In this document: positions 7,797-16,391 of the stretch, one piece after another
Numbering within the stretch: position 1 is the first letter of the stretch
Layout of the letters: each line of letters begins with the position of its first letter
Source: an uncultured Anaerolineae bacterium
Lineage (GTDB): Bacteria > Chloroflexota > Anaerolineae > Anaerolineales > Villigracilaceae
Length of the DNA stretch: 54,698 bases
Assembly (NCBI GenBank): GCA_937120535.1
Contig: CAKZJX010000134.1
Span: forward strand, 1 to 54,698
Direction: 5' to 3'
Position numbers and translations under genes: made by a program
Notes under the pieces: model-generated
The model's input: the letters and a program-made list of their open reading frames with translations, nothing else
Told to the model about the DNA's origin: nothing
The model's database searches: none

Positions 7797-8987
7797 TTAT
7801 TGCAACATCTCGGCTGCAGCGGCTGCCATCAATGCCGCGCCCCGCACCAACGCTTCCTCGTCGAAGTCGAATTTGGGGTGATGATGTCCGTAGATCAAAT
7901 TGCGCTCTCGATTGGCCGAGCCGATCAGGAAGTAGCAGCCGGGGATTTGCTCGAGAATGAATCCCATATCCTCAGAGCCCATGGTGACGAATGGGGAAGT
8001 GTTTAGTTCTGAATCGGGGAAAAGGCGGGCCGCAACCTGCTGGACACGTTCGGCCACCTTGGCGTCGTTGAGCGTGGCTGGCGTTACCCGCATGACCTCG
8101 ATCTGGGCTGCACACCCCAAGCTGTGAGCTACGCCCTGGGTGATCTCGTCAAAGCGTTGGATTACACGTTCCCGCACATCTGGGGCAAAGGTGCGGATGG
8201 TGCCGCGCATCTCTACTTCTTGGGGGATGACGTTAAACGCTTCGCCGCCATGGATGGCAGTGACGCTGACGACGGCGGTCTCTAGGGGCGCAACGTTGCG
8301 AGAGACAATGCTTTGTAGGGCGCTAACGATCTGGGCGGCTGCCACGATCGGGTCAACGGTGAGGTGGGGAGCAGCGCCGTGACCACCTTTGCCACGCAGG
8401 CGAACGGTGAACATTTCGGCGCCCGCCATGATCGGGCCGGCGGCCACGTTGATCCAGCCTAGGGGTTGTTCGTTCCATAGGTGAAGGGCCAAGGCGAAGT
8501 CCGGTTTGGGGTTTTCGAGAATGCCGTCGCGAATCATCATTTGGGCGCCGCCCATCTCCTCGCCACACCGGCCCTCTTCGGCCGGCTGAAAGATAAATTT
8601 CACTGTTCCGCGCAGGCGATCTCGATGAGCATGAAGCAAGCGAGCAACAGTGAGGCCGATGGCGGTGTGACCGTCGTGTCCACAGGCATGCATCACTCCT
8701 GGGGTTTGTGAGGCGTATTCAGCACCGGTTTCTTCGTGGATGGGGAGGGCGTCCATGTCAAAGCGCAGCAGGACGGTTGGGCCGGGGTAGGCACCTTCTA
8801 GCAAGGCTACGACGCCAGTTTTGGCGATTCCCTTGGTCGCCTCCAAGCCGAGCGCTTGCAGTTCTTGGACCACGATGCCGCCGGTGCGGACTTCGCGGAA
8901 GCCGAGTTCAGGGTGACGGTGAAAGTCGCGGCGTAGCGTTTGGGTGTACGGAAAGAGTTCTCTAGCTTGAGCAAGAAAGTCAACCAT
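7797..8987 (-). CDS. M20-family amidohydrolase (N-acyl amino acid hydrolase type)
   Basis: A 396-residue cytoplasmic metalloenzyme that should cleave an N-acyl group from an amino acid or related amide with two bound metal ions. Family signatures are intact: DFHRHPELGFRE near residue 20, RFDMDALPIHEETGAEY near 75, the metal motif HACGHDGHT near 100, and FQPAEEGRCGEEMGGA near 135 with the catalytic Glu pair. The dimerisation insert contains GKGGHGAAPH, and YGHHHPKFDFDE near the C-terminus supplies the last metal ligand. Length and motifs fit hippurate hydrolase/aminoacylase/IAA-amino acid hydrolase relatives; the true substrate cannot be read from sequence. It starts 15 bases after the stop codon of the LmbE-like gene, so the two are co-transcribed. 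An N-acetyl deacetylase next to an amidohydrolase suggests turnover of acylated amines. Confidence 0.92.
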   Translation of the reverse strand: MVDFLAQARELFPYTQTLRRDFHRHPELGFREVRTGGIVVQELQALGLEATKGIAKTGVVALLEGAYPGPTVLLRFDMDALPIHEETGAEYASQTPGVMHACGHDGHTAIGLTVARLLHAHRDRLRGTVKFIFQPAEEGRCGEEMGGAQMMIRDGILENPKPDFALALHLWNEQPLGWINVAAGPIMAGAEMFTVRLRGKGGHGAAPHLTVDPIVAAAQIVSALQSIVSRNVAPLETAVVSVTAIHGGEAFNVIPQEVEMRGTIRTFAPDVRERVIQRFDEITQGVAHSLGCAAQIEVMRVTPATLNDAKVAERVQQVAARLFPDSELNTSPFVTMGSEDMGFILEQIPGCYFLIGSANRERNLIYGHHHPKFDFDEEALVRGAALMAAAAAEMLQ

Positions 8988-9002
8988 GGGGGAACATCCT
9001 GA

Positions 9003-9731
9003 TTAGACGTATTTGACAACCCGAAATTTCTCTTCGTAGCGTGGCCGGTCATCGGTGCTGTCTTTGGTATGGCGAGAGCGCATGCGTTGTTTGAACGCTT
9101 CTACATCGCCAATTTGAGATTTGTGACAGAGGAGAGCCTCAAGTTTGATTGGCCACGTGTCGGTGATATCGAGCACCACGTTGGGTTGGTTGGTGAGAGA
9201 GCACCACACTTCTTTGGGCATGTGAGGTTCAAGTCCTTCTTGGAGCAGTTCTGGAAAGTAGGCAGGGTTGCCAGCGGCTGGAAAGACAGCGTCGAGCACG
9301 GCTTGACCGACAGCACGATGATCGGGGTGATTGATCCCGTAGAGGGCGAACAGATTCTGTGGGTCGCAGGTGACTAGGATGTCAGGTTTTCCGCGCCGAA
9401 TGATGCGGACCATCTCGCGGCGAAGGTTTAGATCGGGGATCAGGTAGCCGTCCTCGAAATCCAAGAAGTAAACCGCTTGGGCGCCAATGACTCGTGCAGC
9501 GGCGCGTTGTTCTTCGTGGCGTAGGGCGCATAGAGCGGTTGGGGTCAGGTTGTTGGGCTCGGTGGAGGCGTTGAAGCCTTTGTCGCCGCAGGTCAACAGG
9601 TAATAGGTGATGCGATGGCCGGCGCGCGCCCAACGGGCCAAGGTGGCCCCACAGAAGAATTCTGGATCGTCGGGATGGGCGAGGATGACCAGGATATGCT
9701 GAGGGGAATCCCAGGAATCAGGTTCGTTCAT
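9003..9731 (-). CDS. LmbE/PIG-L family zinc deacetylase
   Basis: A 242-residue member of the GlcNAc-PI de-N-acetylase family, which removes an acetyl group from N-acetylglucosamine-type or related substrates using one zinc ion. The zinc and catalytic motif AHPDDPEFFCG is at about residues 18-28, the TCGDKG strand is near 48, and the third ligand motif NHPDHRAVG is near 134. The length matches BshB and MshB-like enzymes, but the window does not contain the other bacillithiol or mycothiol genes, so that pathway is only one option. It lies 21 bases after ricT and 15 bases before the M20 amidohydrolase in one run of minus-strand genes. Confidence 0.9.
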   Translation of the reverse strand: MNEPDSWDSPQHILVILAHPDDPEFFCGATLARWARAGHRITYYLLTCGDKGFNASTEPNNLTPTALCALRHEEQRAAARVIGAQAVYFLDFEDGYLIPDLNLRREMVRIIRRGKPDILVTCDPQNLFALYGINHPDHRAVGQAVLDAVFPAAGNPAYFPELLQEGLEPHMPKEVWCSLTNQPNVVLDITDTWPIKLEALLCHKSQIGDVEAFKQRMRSRHTKDSTDDRPRYEEKFRVVKYV

Positions 9732-9752
9732 AGTGCTTTGCTTGTGAGAGGA

Positions 9753-10679
9753 TCAGGATGAGGGTTGGGATGAGGATCGGCCACAGGCGCAACCGCCTTC
9801 GTGTTGGCCGCAGGGGTTTTCGGCTTTGCGGCGTAGGGCTTCAAGCTCATCCCAGGGTTGAATGTCATCGCGATGGAAGGCGACTGGCACACCACGAGGG
9901 TCGTTATCTAAGAGGACAAGCACGGTTTGAGTGAGAGGCATAACGTCTGTCACTTTGCCTTCACCGCGCGGGGTCATCACGCGCTTGTTACGCTTTGGCA
10001 GTTCTTTGCGTGCCGCAACGTATTGTTCGTATTCGTAGATCAGGCAGCAGCGCAAGCGTCCGCACATGCCGATGATTTCGTTGGGCGTTAGGGAAATGCC
10101 CTGCTCTTTGGCCATTTTGATGGAGATGGGGCTAAATTCGGTCAGGAAACGAGAGCAGCAGCGCGTTTCGAGGCCGCAGGCGCCCATGCCGCCCAGGAGT
10201 TTGGCTACATCGCGCGAGCCAATCTGGCGCATTTCCACTTGGGCCGACGAGAATTTTTTCTGCATGTCGCGCTTTAGGGTCTTGAGATCGACTTTGTCTT
10301 CGGTTTCAGCGCTGAAGAAGAAGTCAAGCCGTGAGCCGTCGAAGTTGTATTCTGCTGCGATGATCTTGATGCCTTTTAGGTCCAGTTCAGCGGCGCGAGC
10401 GCGACATTCAATTAGGGCTTCGATTTGTTTTTGGGCCCAGTATTGTTTGAGCACCAGGTCGCGCGGGGTAGCTAAGCGCTCGATGCGCCGCCAACCTTCA
10501 GGAGGAGGGGGTGGCGGTTCCTTGAGACGGTTGACAACTTCGCCTAGGTTTTTGCCGCGCGCTGTGTCCACGATGACATAATCGCCTACTTGAACGTCAG
10601 GCACTGCATTGCCATCGAAGTGGTAGATTTTTCCGACTTTGGAGAAGCGAACACCGATAATGGGTGGGTGAGTCGTCAT
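9753..10679 (-). CDS. ricT: RicT/PSP1 domain protein
   Basis: A 308-residue protein of the PSP1 C-terminal domain family (YaaT/RicT). In Bacillus it works with two partners to bind iron-sulphur clusters and influence RNase Y and phosphorelay activity; in other bacteria the role is less clear. The sequence has the family's N-terminal VGVRF-type strand (IIGVRFSKVGKIYHFDG), a central AEYNFDGSRLDFFFSAE, and a cysteine-rich core (GACGLETRCCSRFL, then MCGRLRCCLIYE). It ends in an unusual Cys/Gly-rich tail (CGQHEGGCACGRSSS) that may be a further metal site. The start is the ATG at 10679, because the upstream extension in frame is unrelated and because TATAAT ends seven bases before this ATG, pointing to a leaderless message. 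It heads the operon running down to 6542. Confidence 0.88.
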   Translation of the reverse strand: MTTHPPIIGVRFSKVGKIYHFDGNAVPDVQVGDYVIVDTARGKNLGEVVNRLKEPPPPPPEGWRRIERLATPRDLVLKQYWAQKQIEALIECRARAAELDLKGIKIIAAEYNFDGSRLDFFFSAETEDKVDLKTLKRDMQKKFSSAQVEMRQIGSRDVAKLLGGMGACGLETRCCSRFLTEFSPISIKMAKEQGISLTPNEIIGMCGRLRCCLIYEYEQYVAARKELPKRNKRVMTPRGEGKVTDVMPLTQTVLVLLDNDPRGVPVAFHRDDIQPWDELEALRRKAENPCGQHEGGCACGRSSSQPSS

Positions 10680-10686
10680 GGGAAAA

Positions 10687-10692
10687 ATTATA
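10687..10692 (-). promoter_or_regulatory. -10 box of ricT (leaderless)
   Basis: The minus strand has TATAAT, seven bases, then the ricT ATG at 10679. The layout is almost the same as for the helicase at 5500, including the C-rich stretch (TTTTTCCC versus TTCTTCCC) before the ATG. No Shine-Dalgarno sequence is present. Confidence 0.5.
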
Positions 10693-10882
10693 CTCGTGAT
10701 AAAGTTTGGAGATAGGGTGTTGTTGCTGGTCGAACGACGCCTTGCGCTTGGGTGACTCTCCTGGGTCGTTTGCAACTGTTGTTTCCAATTCTATAGGTGG
10801 AACGCAAGCCGCGCTTTTCTCAGGCCGTTGTTTGTGCTGTCGTCGGGAATTGCCGGCCAGGGTTGGTTGGTGCAAGGAATGA

Positions 10883-10914
10883 TTCGCCCCTCTCCATCTT
10901 GGACGAGGGGCGAA
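10883..10914 (-). terminator. Hairpin downstream of mrp
   Basis: A perfect 10-base-pair stem (TTCGCCCCTC with GAGGGGCGAA) around a 12-base loop begins about 20 bases after the mrp stop codon. There is no run of T after it, so it may act as an RNA 3'-end stabiliser or a weak terminator. The rest of the 10693-10935 spacer holds nothing else I recognise. Confidence 0.5.
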
Positions 10915-10935
10915 AGGATGCTGGAGAGGCGCAGG

Positions 10936-12018
10936 TTAATCCACGATTTGGATCGGAATGTGAGTGCCACCTTGCAGAGCCGTCACCGAGATTTGAGCAG
11001 CCAGCCGCTCGGCAATGCCTCGCAACGCTTTGGCCACGGGCGAATCAGGGTAGGCCACCACTACCGGCTTTCCGCTGTCGCCGCCGATGCGGACGTTGGG
11101 GTCGATGGGTATTTGACCGAGGAAGGGCACCTGAGCCCCTGTAGCTAGTTGTAGGCCTCCCCCGGAACCAAAGATGTCCATACGCGTTCCGTCTGGCAGT
11201 TCTAGGTAGGACATGTTCTCGATCACGCCCAGGAGCGGGACTTCCAGTTGGCGGAACATATTAAGGCCACGGCTTGCATCTTCTAGTGAAACCAGTTGTG
11301 GCAAGGTGACAATGATGGCGCCGGTTAGAGGTAGCGCCTGAGCTAGCGATAGAGCGGCATCGCCTGTACCAGGGGGTAAATCCACGATCAGGTAGTCTAG
11401 GTCGCTCCATTCAACGTCACTCAGGAATTGACGGATGGCGGAGTTGAGCATGGGGCCGCGCCAGATCAGAGGTTGGCCGGGGCGCACGAGTAGGCCCATG
11501 GAGATGACTTCGACGCCGTAGGCTTTGGCCGGCGGGATTTTGTTGTTGCGGGAGGGGGGCGGCAAACGGTCGATCCCCATCATGGTCGGGATGTTGGGAC
11601 CGTAAATGTCGGCATCCATCAGGCCGACCTGTGCGCCGCTTTGGGCCAGCGCTACAGCGATGTTGACGGCCACGGTGCTCTTGCCGACGCCGCCCTTGCC
11701 TGATCCAACGGCAATGGCATTTTTGATGGTGGTTTCGACCAGGCCGCGCATTCGTCCATCGTTGGGCACTTCGGAGGTCATCTTGATTTCTACGTTTTGC
11801 ACCCCAGCAATGGCTAGAACGGCTTGTCTGGCCTCTTTTTCGATCTGGCTGCGCAGCGGACAGGCCGGGGTTGTCAGCACAATATTGAATTTGACGTTTC
11901 CGCCCTCTACGGTGAGGTTGCGGATCATGTTCAGAGTAACCAGATCGCGATGGAGTTCCGGTTCCTGCACTTTCGAGAGGGCCGCTAAGATAGCTTCTCG
12001 GGTAGGTTGATTGGTCAT
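10936..12018 (-). CDS. mrp: Mrp/NBP35-type iron-sulphur carrier ATPase
   Basis: A 360-residue cytoplasmic P-loop protein thought to carry and hand over [4Fe-4S] clusters. Residues 1-95 form a MIP18/DUF59 domain ([20 protein letters not shown]). The ATPase follows with the deviant Walker [16 protein letters not shown] near 108, then [13 protein letters not shown], and [10 protein letters not shown]. The usual CxxC after the NMS motif is replaced: the sequence reads [23 protein letters not shown], with no cysteine there, so cluster binding at the dimer interface would have to differ. The start is set by GAGGAAAAAACG before the ATG. It lies 81 bases after nuoI in the same direction, so it probably belongs to the nuo unit and may serve cluster insertion into complex I. 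Confidence 0.9.
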   Translation of the reverse strand: MTNQPTREAILAALSKVQEPELHRDLVTLNMIRNLTVEGGNVKFNIVLTTPACPLRSQIEKEARQAVLAIAGVQNVEIKMTSEVPNDGRMRGLVETTIKNAIAVGSGKGGVGKSTVAVNIAVALAQSGAQVGLMDADIYGPNIPTMMGIDRLPPPSRNNKIPPAKAYGVEVISMGLLVRPGQPLIWRGPMLNSAIRQFLSDVEWSDLDYLIVDLPPGTGDAALSLAQALPLTGAIIVTLPQLVSLEDASRGLNMFRQLEVPLLGVIENMSYLELPDGTRMDIFGSGGGLQLATGAQVPFLGQIPIDPNVRIGGDSGKPVVVAYPDSPVAKALRGIAERLAAQISVTALQGGTHIPIQIVD

Positions 12019-12099
12019 CGTTTTTTCCTCATAACCTGTAAAGTAAGGATGTCTCAAGTATACCCTGAAATGATGTGGATGATGCCACCCCAGGCCGGC

Positions 12100-12726
12100 T
12101 TAGGCCGCTTTGGCTTCGGCTTTAGCGGCTTTGCTGGCTAGTTTGGCTTTGCGTGCTTCTTCTTCTCGTGCAGCGTTCAGGGGGCGAATGCTGGCGTAGT
12201 AGGAGGCCGGCTTAAGCAAGCGATCTAGATTGAGCAGAGTACGGGTGTAAGATGCCATCTCATAGTCGTGATCCATCTTGATCGCGTCGAACGGACAGAA
12301 TTCAGCACATAAACCGCAATTCATGCAGATATCAGCGTCAATGTAGAATTCTGCCGGTTGTGGCCGCGGGCGCCCAGTTGCCGGATCGGTGCTGCGAACA
12401 ATCCAAATGCACTGCGGTGGGCAGACTTTGGCGCAGATGCCGCATGATGTACAGCGAATTTCCTTTGTCCCGTCAAGGCCCTCGTCATAAACCAGGAAGG
12501 GGAGGTAACGAAACTCTTCGGGGACGGGTAGTTTTTCTTCTGGATATTGTACCGTAAAGATGCCGCGCGCTTCTTTGCTGGATCGGTGGGCGATCCCCTC
12601 GGGGGAATAGTAACGCCGTTTGCCTTTGGTGATGCGTCTCCAGAACCAGACCAAATCGTCCCAGTAGGTGTAAAAGAAGCGGGAGAGCGTGACGCTCAGA
12701 CCTTTCAATAACCCTTTTCCGTACAT
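12100..12726 (-). CDS. nuoI: NADH-quinone oxidoreductase subunit I (two [4Fe-4S] ferredoxin domain)
   Basis: A 208-residue peripheral-arm subunit of respiratory complex I that passes electrons through two [4Fe-4S] clusters towards NuoB. Both binding motifs are complete: CTSCGICAKVCPPQC at about residues 87-101 and CMNCGLCAEFCPFDA at about 134-148. The N-terminal helix (LKGLSVTLSRFFYTYW) is the usual membrane-associated segment. The C-terminus adds an Ala/Lys-rich tail (AKLASKAAKAEAKAA) not found in most homologues. It follows nuoCD by 64 bases. The neighbours nuoH and nuoJ, which usually flank nuoI, are absent here. Confidence 0.92.
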   Translation of the reverse strand: MYGKGLLKGLSVTLSRFFYTYWDDLVWFWRRITKGKRRYYSPEGIAHRSSKEARGIFTVQYPEEKLPVPEEFRYLPFLVYDEGLDGTKEIRCTSCGICAKVCPPQCIWIVRSTDPATGRPRPQPAEFYIDADICMNCGLCAEFCPFDAIKMDHDYEMASYTRTLLNLDRLLKPASYYASIRPLNAAREEEARKAKLASKAAKAEAKAA

Positions 12727-12790
12727 AGTCGGTTCTCCTAGTCAGTTTGGGTCGAGTATCGTTGGCATGGAAAGAGAGCTATCTGGTCCG

Positions 12791-14533
12791 TTATCGGTCC
12801 AATTCACCTAGCACGATGTCCACAGCGCCCAAAATAGCGACAAAGTCGGCGATCTTTTCGCCAATGCACATCATCTCCAGGGATGTCAGGTTGATCAGCG
12901 ATGGAGCACGAACGTGGTAGCGCCATGGATTGGGTTGGCCGTTTGAGACGATGTAGAATCCTAATTCTCCCTTTGGAGCTTCGACGCGACCATATGCTTC
13001 TCCCGGCGGGACTTTGATCTGATACGACGGCTTGACACTCATGATGGGTCCCTGGGGGATCTGCTTCAGGGCTTGTTTGATGATTTTGATCGACTCGCGT
13101 ACCTCGTCCATACGCACCTGATAGCGGGCGTACATATCGCCCTCTGGGTGACAGGCTACATCGAATTCAAAGCGATCGTAGATCGAGTACGGATCTGCGC
13201 GGCGAATGTCGTAGGGAACACCCGAAGCGCGCAACATTGGTCCAGTCATTGACGTTCGGATGGCATCCTCTGCGCTCAGATAGCCAATCCCTTTGAGGCG
13301 TGAGACCAGCACCTCGTTTTCGGTGAGTAGGCGATCCATCTCGTCTATTTTGCGAGGTAGACGGTCGTGGACCAGGTCATGGATTTTGCGAAGAGTGTCT
13401 TCGCTGACATCGCGTGCTACACCGCCGAAACGGAAGTAATTGCACATCATGCGTGAGCCGGCTGTAGCCTCGAAGATATCTAGGATAAGTTCGCGTTCTT
13501 CAAAGGCATACAGGGCCGGCGTATACATGGCGCCCAAATCGTTCAGCATCATGCCGAACCAAACCAAGTGGTTCTGAATACGGCTGAGCTCGGCCATGAT
13601 GACTCGTATGTATTCGGCGCGCTCTGCCACAGGGATGCCCATCAGCTTTTCCACAGCCAGCGCATAACCGAAGTTGTTGCTCATCGAGTTGAAGTAGTCC
13701 AAGCGATCGGTGTACGGCATGTTTTGCAAAAAGGTGTTGCGCTCGCCGATTTTTTCATGATTGCGGTGTAGATATCCCACGATGGGCTTGAGGCCGATAA
13801 TCGTTTCGCCGTCGAGCATGACCGCAGCGCGGAACACACCATGAGTGGATGGATGCTGAGGCCCCATGTTGATGATGATGACATCGGTCTGGATGCCGTC
13901 CTCGTCGGTCGGGCGATGCTGACGCCGCAATGCTTCGTAAGCAGCTTGATCGGGGTCTTGGAAGGAGAAGGCTTCGGGATCAAACCCAGGAGGGAAAAAT
14001 AGATTATCCTGCAAAGGGGTGCGCATTTCTGCCGGGAGGTGTTTGCCCTCTGGCCAGCGGCTTTTGAAAGGTTTGACATCTTCTTCGTAGAAAGGTTCTT
14101 TCCAATCCTTGCGCAAGGGATGTCCAGCGAATCCTTCCCACATAAAGATGCGGCGCAGATCGGGATGGCCTTCGAAGCGAATGCCCAAGAGATCCCAAGC
14201 CTCACGCTCCTGAAGTTCAGCACCTTTCCAGATAGGGGTAACCGAAGGGACGACGGGATTGTGGCGCGGGATTTGAACTTTGAATACGAGTGCCGGCCCG
14301 CCGGTGGTGCGATAAGCATGATAGACCACTTCCATCTTGTCTGGGTAGTAGTCTACACCGGTGACAGAGGAGAGCAGATCGTAGCTGAACTCATTGCGGA
14401 TGGCTGTAGCCACTTCGGTTAGGTGAGCCGGGTCCACGATCCAGCCGCTGTAGCCAGGACGCGTATCGGGAGTCACTACGCTCGGGAATCGGGCAACCAG
14501 GTCGATCGTTGTGGTGGAATCGGGGGCAATCAT
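12791..14533 (-). CDS. nuoCD: NADH-quinone oxidoreductase fused subunits C and D
   Basis: A 580-residue fusion of the 30-kDa and 49-kDa subunits of complex I. Residues 1-190 are NuoC-like, with [12 protein letters not shown] and the signature [21 protein letters not shown]. Residues about 210-580 are NuoD-like, with [14 protein letters not shown] and the quinone-site region [12 protein letters not shown], and a C-terminal DIVLGELDR. The quinone-site His of HPSTHG is present. The fusion itself is known from several phyla, including enterobacteria, so it is not unique, but it fixes the gene order here as B-CD-I. It starts nine bases after the nuoB stop, with GGAGG ahead of the ATG. Confidence 0.94.
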   Translation of the reverse strand: MIAPDSTTTIDLVARFPSVVTPDTRPGYSGWIVDPAHLTEVATAIRNEFSYDLLSSVTGVDYYPDKMEVVYHAYRTTGGPALVFKVQIPRHNPVVPSVTPIWKGAELQEREAWDLLGIRFEGHPDLRRIFMWEGFAGHPLRKDWKEPFYEEDVKPFKSRWPEGKHLPAEMRTPLQDNLFFPPGFDPEAFSFQDPDQAAYEALRRQHRPTDEDGIQTDVIIINMGPQHPSTHGVFRAAVMLDGETIIGLKPIVGYLHRNHEKIGERNTFLQNMPYTDRLDYFNSMSNNFGYALAVEKLMGIPVAERAEYIRVIMAELSRIQNHLVWFGMMLNDLGAMYTPALYAFEERELILDIFEATAGSRMMCNYFRFGGVARDVSEDTLRKIHDLVHDRLPRKIDEMDRLLTENEVLVSRLKGIGYLSAEDAIRTSMTGPMLRASGVPYDIRRADPYSIYDRFEFDVACHPEGDMYARYQVRMDEVRESIKIIKQALKQIPQGPIMSVKPSYQIKVPPGEAYGRVEAPKGELGFYIVSNGQPNPWRYHVRAPSLINLTSLEMMCIGEKIADFVAILGAVDIVLGELDR

Positions 14534-14542
14534 GGGACCTCC

Positions 14543-15187
14543 TTAGGATTGATCGTCCGTTTTAGAGGTTGAGGATAGCGTATGAGCTTTGATGTCGGGA
14601 ATGCGTCGGGTGTCGATCAGGTCGGGGCCAAGAACAGGAATCGGGATCGCTACGCTATCGGGGCCTTTGCGATACCATCTGACTTGTTTGATGGATTCTT
14701 TGTCGATCTTTTTCTGGAGTAAGATCAGACCATTGATGAGGGCCTGTGGGGTGGGGGGGCAACCCGGGACATAGACGTCTACAGGGAGGAATTTGTCGAT
14801 GCCGGCAACGACATTGTAGCCTTCTTTGAAGGGGCCGCCGCTGGAAGCGCAGGCGCCCATGGCCAGCACATATTTGGGTTCAGGCATTTGGTTGTAGAGC
14901 CGAACGATGGCCGGCACCATCTTTTTGGTCACTGTGCCGGCGACAATCATCAGGTCGGCTTGGCGCGGTGTGGGGCGCATGACTTCCATGCCAAAACGAG
15001 CCAGATCGTAACGCGCAGCCTGGGTGGCGATCATCTCAATCGCACAACAGGCTAGACCAAACATAAGGGGCCATACGGACGATCGTCGTCCCCAGTTGTA
15101 CAGGCGATCTAGGGCGGTGATGGCTATAACATGCTTGAGTTCTTCAGGGATCTCGTAGCCGGGTAGATTGATGTCCTTGGGGTTCAT
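14543..15187 (-). CDS. nuoB: NADH-quinone oxidoreductase subunit B
   Basis: A 214-residue subunit that carries cluster N2, the last electron donor before quinone. Cluster ligands are visible in GLACCAIEM (two cysteines), [11 protein letters not shown], and [11 protein letters not shown], and the family strand [14 protein letters not shown] precedes the third. The C-terminal 60 residues (after [10 protein letters not shown]) are longer than in E. coli NuoB and of no known role. The ATG at 15187 is preceded by CAGGAGAG, and the upstream in-frame extension is unrelated. It is the first gene of the nuo unit, 282 bases from the divergent regulator. No nuoA lies before it, although nuoA normally does. 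Confidence 0.94.
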   Translation of the reverse strand: MNPKDINLPGYEIPEELKHVIAITALDRLYNWGRRSSVWPLMFGLACCAIEMIATQAARYDLARFGMEVMRPTPRQADLMIVAGTVTKKMVPAIVRLYNQMPEPKYVLAMGACASSGGPFKEGYNVVAGIDKFLPVDVYVPGCPPTPQALINGLILLQKKIDKESIKQVRWYRKGPDSVAIPIPVLGPDLIDTRRIPDIKAHTLSSTSKTDDQS

Positions 15188-15357
15188 GGATTCTCTCCTG
15201 AGCGAAGCTCTGCGGTAGCGTGAGTGAGAGGTGGAGGTTAGTCTATAGTTTTCGTAGGAAGGTTTTCCACAAAGTTGTAGCAAGCACGGAGGGTGGGCAT
15301 CTCATCACGGAGAGCACAGGTTTCTGAGGGTGTTTGGAAGAAGCATAAGCAACGGCG

Positions 15358-15384
15358 ATTATATCACCCAGGAAAGAAAGTCAA
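15358..15384 (-). promoter_or_regulatory. Promoter of the nuoB-nuoCD-nuoI-mrp unit
   Basis: The minus strand reads TTGACT, a 15-base spacer and TATAAT, with TG one base before the -10 box (TGATATAAT, an extended -10 element that compensates for a short spacer). Transcription would start near 15351, leaving a leader of about 160 bases before nuoB. I see no riboswitch-like fold that I can name in that leader. Confidence 0.6.
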
Positions 15385-15422
15385 TAAAATTTTACAAATA
15401 TATATTTTCAAAATCAAAGTTG

Positions 15423-15434
15423 TGATTATAATCA
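15423..15434. promoter_or_regulatory. Perfect palindrome, candidate operator of the HTH regulator
   Basis: TGATTATAATCA is a perfect 12-base palindrome. It overlaps the probable -10 box (TATAAT, 15427-15432) of the plus-strand regulator gene. It lies about 40 bases upstream of the -35 box of the nuo promoter. A dimeric winged-helix protein bound here would block its own promoter and could influence the divergent one. The region around it is strongly A+T-rich. Confidence 0.5.
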
Positions 15435-15469
15435 TAGGAACGATGTGACTTGCTCGTGCTGTTGATGGG

Positions 15470-16066
15470 TTGCCCAGAAAAAATGCCATGCGAACGCGAC
15501 AGCGGATTCTTGCTTATCTTCAGAAAGTCTCGACGGCTTCGGCGGCTGAGATGGCGCGTGCTTTGGGTTGTACGGTGGCCAATGTCAGGCATCATTTGAG
15601 CATTTTGGCCAAAGATGGGAGGGTGGTCGTTGCCTATCGGCGGGCAGAAGGTCGAGGCCGGCCGGTTCAGGTGTACAGTCTCTCACCGGCTCTGACTGGA
15701 GATAATCTGGCGGCCTTGGTTGATGCCCTGTTGGACGAACAGAGGCTCTCTCCAGAAAGGTTGGCGAAGCGCCTGCTGGAAAGCCAGACGTTGGATGGAC
15801 TATCCTATATGCATCGCCTAAGTAGACTGATAGAGCAACTGAATGCTATGCATTATCAGGCGTATTGGGAGGCCGGCGCCGAGGGTCCTCGCATTCTCTT
15901 TGGACGCTGTCCGTATGCGGCGGTTATTGAGCGACACCCGGAGTTGTGCGCAGTGGATGAGGCGATAATCCAGCAGGGATTGGGACATCCCACACGTTTG
16001 GTGAGTCGAATTGAGAGAGGCCAAGGGAAATGTGTGTTTTCGTGCGAGAGGAGAGGTCCATCATAA
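15470..16066 (+). CDS. Winged-helix regulator with C-terminal four-cysteine sensor
   Basis: A 198-residue DNA-binding protein. Residues about 5-75 form a winged helix (RILAYLQKVSTASAAEMARAL, then NVRHHLSILAKDGRVVV as the recognition helix and wing). After a helical middle, the C-terminus contains GRCPYAAVIERHPELC and later GKCVFSC, four cysteines with the spacing of a metal or iron-sulphur site. The arrangement resembles SufR-like regulators, which sense Fe-S status through C-terminal cysteines. The start is uncertain: a TTG at 15470, or an ATG at 15488 that shortens the protein by six residues. It is divergent from the nuo operon, which encodes Fe-S proteins, so sensing of cluster supply or redox state is a reasonable inference. 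It could instead be a DeoR/ArsR-type repressor. Confidence 0.82.
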   Translation: MPRKNAMRTRQRILAYLQKVSTASAAEMARALGCTVANVRHHLSILAKDGRVVVAYRRAEGRGRPVQVYSLSPALTGDNLAALVDALLDEQRLSPERLAKRLLESQTLDGLSYMHRLSRLIEQLNAMHYQAYWEAGAEGPRILFGRCPYAAVIERHPELCAVDEAIIQQGLGHPTRLVSRIERGQGKCVFSCERRGPS

Positions 16067-16169
16067 CAAGACGGTGTGACTCTCATTTGAGGAGCGAGGC
16101 GGCCGGCTGGTTAGTTTCAGCCTAGGTGTTAAGCGCAGTGTGACTGTTCCAAATTGGTAAACGATGAGC

Positions 16170-16336
16170 GGCCTGGTTCAATAAGCACCCTTGACGCGTA
16201 CAAGGAGAGTCCGGTAGTGCAGGCATGGGAGGGAAATCAGCGATGGAATCAACCGCCGATTGAAGGGTAAAACAGCCTGCTTGCGGCTCTTCTAGAGACA
16301 GTTCGCACCATCCAAAGAGACTTATTGAACAAGGCC
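16170..16336. mobile_element. MITE-like element, copy B (inverted relative to copy A)
   Basis: A 167-bp element whose reverse complement aligns along its length with 6084-6247. The terminal repeats are GGCCTGGTTCAATAAG at the left (one mismatch to the perfect form) and CTTATTGAACAAGGCC at the right. There are scattered substitutions and a 2-3 base insertion near one end (GTACGCGTC versus TTTGCGTC), so the two copies are old or came from different parents. It sits between the four-cysteine regulator and the tRNA-Met gene; its right end is only eight bases before the -35 box of the tRNA promoter. The remaining bases 16067-16169 hold nothing I recognise. Confidence 0.8.
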
Positions 16337-16344
16337 GATTTTCC

Positions 16345-16373
16345 TTGACAGCCTCTAGGGTCGTTGATAAAAT
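16345..16373 (+). promoter_or_regulatory. Promoter of the tRNA-Met gene
   Basis: A consensus TTGACA (16345-16350), a 17-base spacer and TAAAAT (16368-16373) with an extended TG before the -10 box. The predicted start near 16380 is about 12 bases before the mature tRNA. It is the best-matching promoter in the window, as expected for a stable RNA. Confidence 0.75.
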
Positions 16374-16391
16374 CTAAAGACCGAAAAACGA

